Positions 24,816-32,346 of a DNA stretch of 36,652 nt are shown here, piece by piece. A model generated the notes under the pieces. The model worked only from the letters and a program-made list of their open reading frames with translations, was not told where the DNA came from and made no database searches. The DNA lies in contig DIWD01000025.1 in assembly GCA_002428405.1 (NCBI GenBank), forward strand, positions 41,265-77,916, written 5' to 3'. Each line of letters opens with the position of its first letter. Within the stretch, counting starts at the first letter, position 1. Source of the stretch: a bacterium UBA6115 (GTDB lineage: Bacteria; Bacillota_A; Clostridia; Christensenellales; Aristaeellaceae). The translations under genes were made by a program, and so were the position numbers.

Positions 24816-25699
24816 TCCGCCGCTTCCTCCTTCTGCAATATGATTTCATCGCCACGGTCCTCTGCGGGGATGAAATGGGGCCGTTCATCAGGCGTCCTGT
24901 TGGGGGCGTGCAGGGCAAGTTTCAGCGACCCATTGATGTCTTTGAAAAACATGCCATGCCCCCCGTCGCCCTGATAGAGCGGTTTGTCCTTATGTATCCA
25001 GGGACCGCCGATCCCGCCGCTTTCGCTCCAGGATAGCCCTGCCGCGTAACCGCTGTCGCTGAGGGAGGACCAAAGCATCCACAGCCGCTTCTTCCCCCTG
25101 TACAGGAAAGGCCCGTCAGTCACATGCCCTTCAATCCCGCTGGAATGGCGGATCCTTTTGGTCCATGCCGCGTCAGACGCCTTCAGCAGTAAAACAGGCT
25201 CTCCCATCGCGCCGCTTAAGTCATTTTTCAGCCTTCGCGCGCAGATAGTACCCCCGCCTTCCTGCACCCATTCGTGGCAGAAGACCAGCCAGGGTTGCCC
25301 GTCAGCGTCTACATGGAGCGTTCCGTCAAGGCACTCCAGGTCTCCAGGCGTGACCCGCTCATCCCCCCAGGGCAGGAAGGGCCCCAGCGGGCTGTCCGCC
25401 TTGAGGATACTGGTCGCGCGGCGGCGGCCCGGGGATTTGAAGGAAGCGAAGAGATAATAGCTCTGCTTATAACGGTGCATTTCAGGCGCCCAGAAGTTCT
25501 CCCTGCCCCAGAACTGTTGATTGGCGGAGAATACCTTTACCGGCGGCATAAAGGTTTCAAGATCGCGGCTGACAAATGCGTCAAAGCCTTCGGCCGGCCC
25601 CTTCCAGCAGTCCCGGCCTGTTGTCCCGTACAGGTAATAGGTTCCGTCTTCCAGATAAACGAAAGGGTCCCTGATCTGTATATCATGCCTTGAAATCAT
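24812..25699 (-). CDS. GH43 glycosidase (beta-xylosidase / alpha-L-arabinofuranosidase type)
   Basis: A 295-residue, five-bladed beta-propeller inverting enzyme without signal peptide. The three GH43 catalytic acids can be placed: base Asp11 in IRDPFVYL, pKa modulator Asp125 in CLDGTLHVD and acid Glu190 in IEGHVTDGPF; GHGMFF (247-252) is also typical. Which pentose it removes cannot be read from sequence. I place the start at ATG 25699 (MISRHDIQIRDPF), 7 bases after AAGGAG; the frame is open further upstream but runs through the neighbouring gene. It overlaps the gene before it and the GH10 gene after it by 4 bases each, so all three are translated together. Confidence 0.9.
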   Translation of the reverse strand: MISRHDIQIRDPFVYLEDGTYYLYGTTGRDCWKGPAEGFDAFVSRDLETFMPPVKVFSANQQFWGRENFWAPEMHRYKQSYYLFASFKSPGRRRATSILKADSPLGPFLPWGDERVTPGDLECLDGTLHVDADGQPWLVFCHEWVQEGGGTICARRLKNDLSGAMGEPVLLLKASDAAWTKRIRHSSGIEGHVTDGPFLYRGKKRLWMLWSSLSDSGYAAGLSWSESGGIGGPWIHKDKPLYQGDGGHGMFFKDINGSLKLALHAPNRTPDERPHFIPAEDRGDEIILQKEEAAE

Positions 25700-27093
25700 A
25701 TGGCTCCTTTTTCCAGTGAGGTTTTTCTGATGATGTTTCCTTGATAGTCCGTCACGACCTGTATGCCGGCCCGGGATGTGAAAACGGCCTTGCCGTCGAC
25801 CGATGCTTCCGCATGTTCCCCGTCGCACTTCAGGCGGAACACATGCCCGCCCCATCGCTGTTCGTACTCCGTCTCACGCTTGCCCCAGATGCCCCACCAC
25901 AACTCCCCGCCCTGCAGGTGGATGCCGTGCAGCCGGGAAAGATACTCCAGCACCGCCAGCATGGTTGGCCCATACCCATCCTTGACCCCGGATGCCTTGC
26001 CCGTGAAGGGGTCATATTGCTGCGTGAATAGCTTCTCGCGTTGGATGGTATCGAACAGCTTCTCTCCCAGAACGGGGATCAGCCAATGGTAGCCATAGTT
26101 TTCAAGCGCCGTGATTGCCCGCTGCCAGGTCAGCCCCTCGGGCTGTCCGCTCCAGTCGTTGCCGGGGTTGTTGCGGAAGGAGGGGTCATTTGCCGCGACC
26201 GAGGGCAGGGGAAAGGGGGTCCAGAACTCCTCCGGGTTGAGCAGGTGCTCTTTTACAAACCGCTCCGCCATATCAGGGTAGAAGGAGTTCCAGTACATGC
26301 AGCGAAGGTTGTTGTGGAGGAGGACGTTAATCACCCGGCCGCCTTTGTCCCGGTCAAAGCAGGCGCCCCTGGCGTGATCCCACAGGCACTCCCTGATTTT
26401 TCTTCGCACATCAGATGCTTTATCCCGCCAGTACAGCTCCCTGTCATCATCAAGTATCTTTGAAATATTTGCCAGTGTTTCCCGGGCGGTGAAGGAAAAG
26501 CTCATAAAGTCCATGCTGGCCATCGGCACTGTCGCGCTGTCCCTGGGCGGGGTCTCCTCTTCCCACCAGAACGGCGCGTCCCCGTAGCGCACGGCACCGT
26601 CCTCCCCGGTATCCGTTATGCACCAGGATTCCAGCAGGCCGTCGCCGTTTGAATCCCTTGCCGCCCAGAGGTACCGGTCAAATCCTTCCAGGGTGTTTTT
26701 CAGTAAGTGAAGGTATTCCCTGTCCTTGCCAAGCCAATAATACATGTTCAAAGCGGGGCCGGGGAAGCAGAATCCCTGAAATTTGTTGAACTGGGGGATG
26801 ACCCGGCCGTCTTCTTCCATGATACTGCCGGGCAGGCGCCCGTCGCCCCGCTGATGTTCCATAAACAGAAGCTGGTTATTCTTCGCGGCTTCCATGTCGC
26901 GTTTGGCGTACATCTCTCCGCCCATCGGCTGGGTTTCCAGCCAAATTTTGTTATAGCCGCCGCCCTCCACCAACACCTTGCGGCCGCCAAAGTCCCGCAG
27001 GTTGTTTTTCAGCTTTGCCTCAGCGAGGGTGACGATTTGCTGAAGCTGGACGTCGTTTGTCTGAAACGAAACTCCTGTTTGAATTACCTTCAC
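25696..27093 (-). CDS. (alpha/alpha)6-barrel glycosidase, GH63/MGH1-like; specificity unknown
   Basis: A 465-residue cytoplasmic protein resembling the trehalase/GH63/mannosylglycerate-hydrolase-like barrel group. Marks of this group are ARDSNGDGLLES (about 145-156), NDWSGQPEGLTWQRAI (about 312-327) in the place of the WxGPIW motif, YDPFTGK (about 360-366), and GYGPTMLAVLEYL. A C-terminal beta-rich segment (about 400-465) ends it. I chose GTG 27093 since AAGGAG lies 6 bases upstream; the frame reaches TTG 27138 without a ribosome-binding site. It is the promoter-proximal gene of the leftward operon with GH43 and GH10, so a sugar decoration of xylan or pectin is a reasonable but unproven substrate. 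Confidence 0.75.
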   Translation of the reverse strand: MKVIQTGVSFQTNDVQLQQIVTLAEAKLKNNLRDFGGRKVLVEGGGYNKIWLETQPMGGEMYAKRDMEAAKNNQLLFMEHQRGDGRLPGSIMEEDGRVIPQFNKFQGFCFPGPALNMYYWLGKDREYLHLLKNTLEGFDRYLWAARDSNGDGLLESWCITDTGEDGAVRYGDAPFWWEEETPPRDSATVPMASMDFMSFSFTARETLANISKILDDDRELYWRDKASDVRRKIRECLWDHARGACFDRDKGGRVINVLLHNNLRCMYWNSFYPDMAERFVKEHLLNPEEFWTPFPLPSVAANDPSFRNNPGNDWSGQPEGLTWQRAITALENYGYHWLIPVLGEKLFDTIQREKLFTQQYDPFTGKASGVKDGYGPTMLAVLEYLSRLHGIHLQGGELWWGIWGKRETEYEQRWGGHVFRLKCDGEHAEASVDGKAVFTSRAGIQVVTDYQGNIIRKTSLEKGAI

Positions 27094-27158
27094 CTGTTTC
27101 TCCTTGTGTAAGCAATCACTAATTTTTATTTGGTCCAAACAGCGTTCCTTTGTCCATC

Positions 27159-27191
27159 TTCCATTTAGCTGGAATAGTCTAACTTTGTCAA
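27159..27191 (-). promoter_or_regulatory. Leftward promoter with overlapping inverted repeat
   Basis: Minus-strand TTGACA (27186-27191), an 18-base spacer and a weak -10 TAAATG (27162-27167). The inverted repeat TTCCA-N6-TGGAA (27159-27174) covers the -10 box, and TTGG-T-CCAA (27130-27138) lies just downstream; both could be repressor sites. Confidence 0.45.
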
Positions 27192-27223
27192 TATTTCAGA
27201 TAATCCACCGCGGTCATTTCCTC

Positions 27224-27252
27224 TTGCATCTTTTTAAATGATATAGTATGAT
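27224..27252 (+). promoter_or_regulatory. Rightward promoter of the ABC/uronate operon
   Basis: TTGCAT (27224-27229), a 17-base spacer and TATGAT (27247-27252). A perfect inverted repeat CATTTG-N7-CAAATG (27277-27295) lies in the predicted 5' untranslated region and could be an operator. No regulator gene for this locus lies in the window. Confidence 0.6.
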
Positions 27253-27307
27253 TTGGTCGGAATCTGGGCAATATATCATTTGGCAAAAACAAATGAACGG
27301 GGAATAC

Positions 27308-28261
27308 ATGACACGCAAAGAGCCGAGAATTAACCTGCCGGGACGCACCTTGCCACTGACTCGCATCATAACACGATTGTCGCGGGACTGGCAGATATAT
27401 GTTTTACTTCTTCCGGCTTTGGCTTATTTCATCGTCTTTCATTACCTGCCCATGTACGGCGTCCAAATCGCTTTCCGTCAGTATCGCTTTGTTGATGGCA
27501 TCACAGGCAGCCGGTGGGTGGGATTAAAGCATTTTGAGGATTTCCTGGGCGCCTATTACTTTGGCCGTCTGCTTACCAACACATTTCTGCTCAACATTTT
27601 CGGGCTGATCATCGGCTTCCCCATCCCGGTGATCCTGGCCATCCTGCTTAACCAGCTGGAGCGGGCGCGATTCAGGAAGTTCACGCAGACCGCCATCTAC
27701 GTGCCCCACTTCATCTCCACCGCCGTCATCGCGGGCATGCTCTACCTTTTCCTCTCGCCCACCAGCGGCATTGTCAACTACATGATCAAGGCGCTGGGCG
27801 GTTCGTCTGTCAACTTCATGATGGAGTCCTCCTGGTTCCGCCCGATGTTCATCCTTTCGGACATCTGGCAGCATGCCGGCTGGAACACTATCCTCTACCT
27901 GGCCACCCTGACAGCTATTGACCAGGAAGTCTACGAGGCGGCCACAATCGACGGGGCGACCAAGAGGCAAAAGATCCGCTACATCGACATTCCTTACCTG
28001 GTGCCCATCATGGTCATGCTGCTCATCCTCAACGCCGGCGGTCTGCTGGCCAGCAACACGGACAAGGCGCTGCTGATGCAGACGCCGGGCAACATCGCCA
28101 CCAGCGACATCATCGGTGTGTATGTCTATAACATGGGCCTGGGCAAGGGCCAGTTCTCCTACACGGCGGCCATCGGACTGTTTGTCAACGTGATCAATTT
28201 CTTCATGATCATATCAGTGAACTGGATCGCACGGCGCGTAAGCGACACGAGCCTGTTTTGA
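27308..28261 (+). CDS. ABC transporter permease, LplB/YteP family
   Basis: A 317-residue inner permease of a carbohydrate importer of the CUT1-Other type used for oligosaccharides from complex plant polymers. About six membrane segments begin at IYVLLLPALAYFIVFHYLPMYG, a family hallmark; the EAA loop that meets the ATPase is EAATIDGATKRQKIRYIDIP. ATG 27308 is preferred: an upstream open stretch overlaps the promoter, and ATG 27293 has no ribosome-binding site while GGGGAA precedes 27308. No ATPase gene is present, so a shared MsmX-like ATPase elsewhere is expected. Confidence 0.92.
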   Translation: MTRKEPRINLPGRTLPLTRIITRLSRDWQIYVLLLPALAYFIVFHYLPMYGVQIAFRQYRFVDGITGSRWVGLKHFEDFLGAYYFGRLLTNTFLLNIFGLIIGFPIPVILAILLNQLERARFRKFTQTAIYVPHFISTAVIAGMLYLFLSPTSGIVNYMIKALGGSSVNFMMESSWFRPMFILSDIWQHAGWNTILYLATLTAIDQEVYEAATIDGATKRQKIRYIDIPYLVPIMVMLLILNAGGLLASNTDKALLMQTPGNIATSDIIGVYVYNMGLGKGQFSYTAAIGLFVNVINFFMIISVNWIARRVSDTSLF

Positions 28262-28272
28262 GGGAGGCGCGG

Positions 28273-29199
28273 ATGCAAGCTGTACGTAAGAGGGCAAGAA
28301 TCAGAAAGACAAAAGCAGACAGGTTTTTTGACGGGATCAACCTGGGCTTTTGGATCCTGGTATTGTTTCTGACCCTCTATCCGCTCTGGCTCATCATCAT
28401 TGCCTCGCTGTCTGACCCTGACGCCGTTCTGGCGGGCAAAGTGCTAATCTGGCCTTACGACTTTTCACTGATTGGCTATGAAGCTGTGTTTGGACATACC
28501 GTTCTCTGGCGGTCGTATGCCAACGCTGTTTTTTACACCGTTGCCGGTACAGCGCTATCCGTATCTGTCACCATGATGGCTGCCTACGGCCTCAGCCGCA
28601 GGTTCATGGGTAAAAAACTTATCAATTTTCTCATTGTTTTCACTATGTTTTTTTCAGGCGGATTGATACCTATCTTTCTAACAATGCGGAACCTGGGGCT
28701 CTACGATACGCGCGCAATCCTCATCCTCATCAACGGCGTGTCTGTTTGGAACCTGATGGTTGCCAGGACCTACATAAAGTCCACCCTGCCCAACGAGCTG
28801 TACGAAGCCGCGGTGATAGACGGCGCGAACCATTTTTCCTATTTCTTCAAGATCGTGCTGCCGCTCTCCGGCACCATCATTGCGGTACTGGCTGTCTATT
28901 ACGGCGTCGCGAAGTGGAACGACTATTTCTCGGCCCTTGTTTTCATCCGGGACCGCAGCAAGCTGCCCCTGCAGACGATTCTCAGGGAGATCATCGCTTC
29001 CCTAAGCACCAGCACTTCCAGCGAAGCCTTCTTCAGCGCTTATGCCGATGATATCAAGGGCATGACGGACGCCATGCGCCAGGCTGCGGTGGCCAAGTAC
29101 TGCACCATCGTCGTATCCACCGGGCCGGCCGTGCTGCTGTATATCTTCATGCAGAAGTACTTTGTCAAAGGCGTTATGATCGGCTCCCTGAAGGGATGA
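28273..29199 (+). CDS. ABC transporter permease, YtcP/YesQ family
   Basis: A 308-residue partner of the upstream permease, with a basic N-terminus (MQAVRKRARIRKTK), about six membrane segments starting at FWILVLFLTLYPLWLIIIAS, and the EAA loop YEAAVIDGANHFSYFFKIVLP. GGGAGG lies 5 bases ahead of ATG 28273, which decides the start over the in-frame TTG at 28258. It begins 11 bases after the first permease stop. The two permeases form the heterodimeric channel fed by the binding protein encoded next. Confidence 0.93.
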   Translation: MQAVRKRARIRKTKADRFFDGINLGFWILVLFLTLYPLWLIIIASLSDPDAVLAGKVLIWPYDFSLIGYEAVFGHTVLWRSYANAVFYTVAGTALSVSVTMMAAYGLSRRFMGKKLINFLIVFTMFFSGGLIPIFLTMRNLGLYDTRAILILINGVSVWNLMVARTYIKSTLPNELYEAAVIDGANHFSYFFKIVLPLSGTIIAVLAVYYGVAKWNDYFSALVFIRDRSKLPLQTILREIIASLSTSTSSEAFFSAYADDIKGMTDAMRQAAVAKYCTIVVSTGPAVLLYIFMQKYFVKGVMIGSLKG

Positions 29200-29254
29200 T
29201 CCGGGACTCTGCCGTATCGACACGGCTTCACATACATAATAGAAGGAGGAAACC

Positions 29255-30826
29255 ATGAAAAAACTAGCTGCCCTGTTTCTGTCACTGGCGATGCTGATTT
29301 CCCTGACCTCCGCCTTGGCGGAATACCCGATCGTGGACGAGCCCATGACCATCCGAGTCTTTCAGTGGGTCGTGGAAAACCAGCAGGTGGATTTTGAGAA
29401 CCTTTGGTTCTACAAGGAACTGGAAAAAAAGACCAACATCAAGGTCGAATGGGAAGCCGTCAAGGACGGCGACTGGAACACCAAACTTAACCTGATGCTT
29501 GCCTCTGGCGATTGGCCGGACGTTATCATTCGTGGCGGCCTGAGCAAAGCCATGATTGAGGACTTTGGTCCCAACCAGGGCATTCTGCTGCCGCTGGACG
29601 ACTACATTGAAGAGTACATGCCTAACTATTCCAGCCGGCTGGGGATGAACAACGTCAGTGCCTCCTTGCCTTCTTCGGATGGCCACATGTATTTCATCGG
29701 CAACCTGACCGCGCAGAACATCAACCACGACGGCACTTTCTTCATCAACAAGGCCTGGCTGGACAAGCTGGGGCTTCAGGTGCCGACGACCGTGGACGAG
29801 CTGACCGAGGTGCTGCGCGCCTTCCGTGACGGCGACCCGAACGGCAATGGCCTGAAGGATGAGATCCCCTTCTCAGCCGCTGAGATCCATCATCAGACTT
29901 CCGGCATCTATACACATTTTGCGATGTTTGGCGTGCCGCTGCAGCGCTGGGTATACGCCGTTATCAACGACGATAACAAGGTGGTCTTCCCCGGTTATAT
30001 GGACGGTTTCCGCGCCGCGGTTGAATGGCTGAACCTCTGCTACACCGATGGCTTATTGGATCCGGAAGCGATGACGCAGGATTCGAATGGCTGGAATGTC
30101 AAGGTGAATGCGAACCAGGTAGGCTATACAACCTACCTTAGAAAAATCGCGACGGCATGGCAGCCTGAAATCGTTGAAGCCTTCCAGCACATCCTTCCTC
30201 CTGCCAGCGAGTATGGCGTGAATGTGCCACGTATCCTTGAGATCCCTGATTTTGGCGCGGCGCTGACAGTTGCCGCCAAAGACAAGGTGCCGGAAATCCT
30301 GCGCTGGCTGGATGCTCAGTTTGAGACTGAGACCATGATGACCAGTGTCAACGGACCTCTCCAGGAAGGCGGGCCAATCGACCAAACCATGAAACTCAAC
30401 GATAACGGCAAATACGAAGTTATCTACATTCCCGAAAACAATGGTTTGTATGAGTATGTGCCGGTCATCCACGGACAGTTCTTCGCGCCTGGCGACTACT
30501 ATTTCGACATCTATGAGATGCCTCCGCACAGGGTAGAACGCTTCAACCAGTCCAAACTTTATGAGGAAGCAGGGGTCATGGAAGACATTTCCCATGACTA
30601 CCTGCGAAAACTGGTAAGCATGGATATGGAAACCGCCGAGGAAGTCAACCGCCTGTTCACGGACATTGAGAAGTTCATGAAGGAATCCATCGCGAACTTC
30701 ATCACCGGCGGCGTGACCGACGAAAACTGGAAGGCATTCCAGGACAACGCCAAGAACATCGGCGTGGACGAGTACATTCAGTACTATCAGACCGCCTATG
30801 ACGCCTATCTTGCGGCCAACCAATAA
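29255..30826 (+). CDS. ABC transporter extracellular sugar-binding protein, without lipobox
   Basis: A 523-residue solute-binding protein of the LipO/LplA-like size class. Residues 1-22 are a signal peptide ending SALA, followed by EYPIVDEP; there is no cysteine at the cleavage site, unlike most Gram-positive binding proteins, which are lipoproteins. The mature part shows the usual start (TIRVFQWVVENQQ), LNLMLASGDWPDVII and DGDPNGNGLKDEIPFSA, the calcium/substrate-binding type motif of this family. AGAAGGAGG is 5 bases ahead of ATG 29255. It is followed by a strong hairpin, as commonly seen after abundant binding-protein messages. Confidence 0.92.
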   Translation: MKKLAALFLSLAMLISLTSALAEYPIVDEPMTIRVFQWVVENQQVDFENLWFYKELEKKTNIKVEWEAVKDGDWNTKLNLMLASGDWPDVIIRGGLSKAMIEDFGPNQGILLPLDDYIEEYMPNYSSRLGMNNVSASLPSSDGHMYFIGNLTAQNINHDGTFFINKAWLDKLGLQVPTTVDELTEVLRAFRDGDPNGNGLKDEIPFSAAEIHHQTSGIYTHFAMFGVPLQRWVYAVINDDNKVVFPGYMDGFRAAVEWLNLCYTDGLLDPEAMTQDSNGWNVKVNANQVGYTTYLRKIATAWQPEIVEAFQHILPPASEYGVNVPRILEIPDFGAALTVAAKDKVPEILRWLDAQFETETMMTSVNGPLQEGGPIDQTMKLNDNGKYEVIYIPENNGLYEYVPVIHGQFFAPGDYYFDIYEMPPHRVERFNQSKLYEEAGVMEDISHDYLRKLVSMDMETAEEVNRLFTDIEKFMKESIANFITGGVTDENWKAFQDNAKNIGVDEYIQYYQTAYDAYLAANQ

Positions 30827-30847
30827 GGACCAGTAACTCAACCCAAT

Positions 30848-30873
30848 GCCGCAGCGCCCTTGGGCGCTGCGGC
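30848..30873 (+). repeat. Intercistronic 12-pair hairpin after the binding-protein gene
   Basis: GCCGCAGCGCCC / GGGCGCTGCGGC is a perfect inverted repeat just after the binding-protein stop. There is no T tract, so it more likely protects the upstream message or gives partial termination than full termination. Confidence 0.7.
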
Positions 30874-30888
30874 TTCATGATGTATAAT
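30860..30888 (+). promoter_or_regulatory. Candidate internal promoter overlapping the hairpin
   Basis: A perfect TATAAT (30883-30888) lies exactly 17 bases after TTGGGC (30860-30865), which forms the loop and right arm of the hairpin. It would give separate expression of GH4 and uxaE. The -35 box is weak. Confidence 0.45.
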
Positions 30889-30927
30889 GACAGTATTAAT
30901 GCACACGCAGGAATGGGGAAAAGCAGG

Positions 30928-32346
30928 ATGAAGAGAGAAGGGACTCGTACAGAAGACCTGACCGTCGCCTACATCGGCGGCGGATCGCGCGGCTGGGCAT
31001 GGGGATTCATGAAGGACCTGGGGATGGATCCCCAGATGGAAGGCGTCGTGCGCCTGTATGACATCGATAAGGACGCGGCGGAAAAGAACAGGTCCATCGG
31101 GGACATGATCTCATCGCATCCGGAAGCCAAATCGCACTGGCGCTATGAGGTCTCGGGAACACTCAAGGAAGCGCTTGCCGGGGCTGACTTTATCGTGATC
31201 TCGATCTTGCCGGGACATTTCGGTCATATGCGCTCTGATGTGCACTGGCCGGAAAAATACGGCATCTGGCAGCCCGTCGGCGACACAGTCGGCCCGGGAG
31301 GCCTGATGCGCGCGCTGCGAACCGTGCCCATGTTCGTTCAGATCGCCCTTGCCATCCGCGATTTTGCCCCGCGCGCCTGGGTCATCAATTACACCAATCC
31401 CATGACTGTGTGCATGAACACGCTCTATGCAGTTTTTCCGGATATCCGCGCCTTTGGCTGCTGCCACGAGGTGTTCGGGACACAGAAGCTGTTGGCGCAG
31501 ATGCTGGAAGACCTGGAAGGCATAAGGGATGTCAAACGCGAGGACATCCGAACCGGCGTCACGGGCATCAATCACTTCACCTTCCTTTACAGCGCCAGTT
31601 ATGAAGGCCTTGACCTCTTCCCTCTGTACAGGCGTTTTGTGGACCGCTATTACCAGACCGGGTTCCTCAAGGGCAAGGACGACAACTGGATGAACAACAA
31701 TTTTGAATGCTCCCACCGGGTGAAGTTTGATCTCTTCCGCCGCTACGGTCTCATCGCGGCCGCGGGGGACAGGCATCTGGCGGAGTTCATGCCGCCCTGG
31801 TACCTGAAAGACCCGAATACCGCGAAGGAATGGGGATTCAGCCTGACCAGTGTGGATTGGCGGGAAAAGGACCTTTCGGAGAGGCTTGCAAAACGCGCCG
31901 CACTGCTATCAGGGGCTGAGCCCATTGACATGAAGGAATCCGGCGAGGAGGGGCATCTGCTGCTCAAGGCGCTGCTTGGACTGGGGGACATGGTGTCCAA
32001 TGTCAATATCCCCAACCGCGGGCAGATCCCCAATCTGCCGGAAGGCGCTGTCGTTGAGATCAACGCGTTCTTCTCCCGCGATGCGATTTCCCCGATGTAT
32101 TCAGGGCCGCTCCCTCACGGGGTTGACGCGCTTGTTTCCCGCCATTGTTTCAATCAGCTGGGCATTGTGAAAGCCGCGATGACCTGTGACTGGAACCTTG
32201 CGCTGAACGTTCTTCTCAATGATCCCCAGACATGCCGGCTCAACCCGCTGGACACCCAAAAGATGTTTGCTGAAATGATCGGGAACACCATCGATATCCT
32301 GCCGGAAGCATGGAAAAGGGCAGGGCAGGCAGGAAAGGAGGCATAA
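30928..32346 (+). CDS. GH4 NAD+/metal-dependent alpha-galacturonidase (LplD-like)
   Basis: A 472-residue cytoplasmic family-4 glycosidase, which cleaves through an oxidation-elimination mechanism using NAD+ and a divalent metal. The dinucleotide fold opens with VAYIGGGSRGWAWGF, followed by VRLYDID; NYTNPM and the metal motif CHEV at 179-182 (Cys179, His180) and His216 in GINHFTF are intact. From memory, CHEV is the motif of LplD-type alpha-galacturonidases; alpha-glucuronidase is the alternative. I favour ATG 30928 (GGGGA 8 bases upstream), but ATG 30913 is in frame. Its stop touches the uxaE start. The genes on both sides (sugar importer, uronate epimerase) support a uronoside substrate. Confidence 0.86.
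   Translation: MKREGTRTEDLTVAYIGGGSRGWAWGFMKDLGMDPQMEGVVRLYDIDKDAAEKNRSIGDMISSHPEAKSHWRYEVSGTLKEALAGADFIVISILPGHFGHMRSDVHWPEKYGIWQPVGDTVGPGGLMRALRTVPMFVQIALAIRDFAPRAWVINYTNPMTVCMNTLYAVFPDIRAFGCCHEVFGTQKLLAQMLEDLEGIRDVKREDIRTGVTGINHFTFLYSASYEGLDLFPLYRRFVDRYYQTGFLKGKDDNWMNNNFECSHRVKFDLFRRYGLIAAAGDRHLAEFMPPWYLKDPNTAKEWGFSLTSVDWREKDLSERLAKRAALLSGAEPIDMKESGEEGHLLLKALLGLGDMVSNVNIPNRGQIPNLPEGAVVEINAFFSRDAISPMYSGPLPHGVDALVSRHCFNQLGIVKAAMTCDWNLALNVLLNDPQTCRLNPLDTQKMFAEMIGNTIDILPEAWKRAGQAGKEA

Noticed and set aside
27248..27307. Longer N-terminus for the first permease starting at 27248
   Set aside because: It would begin inside the -10 box of the operon's promoter.
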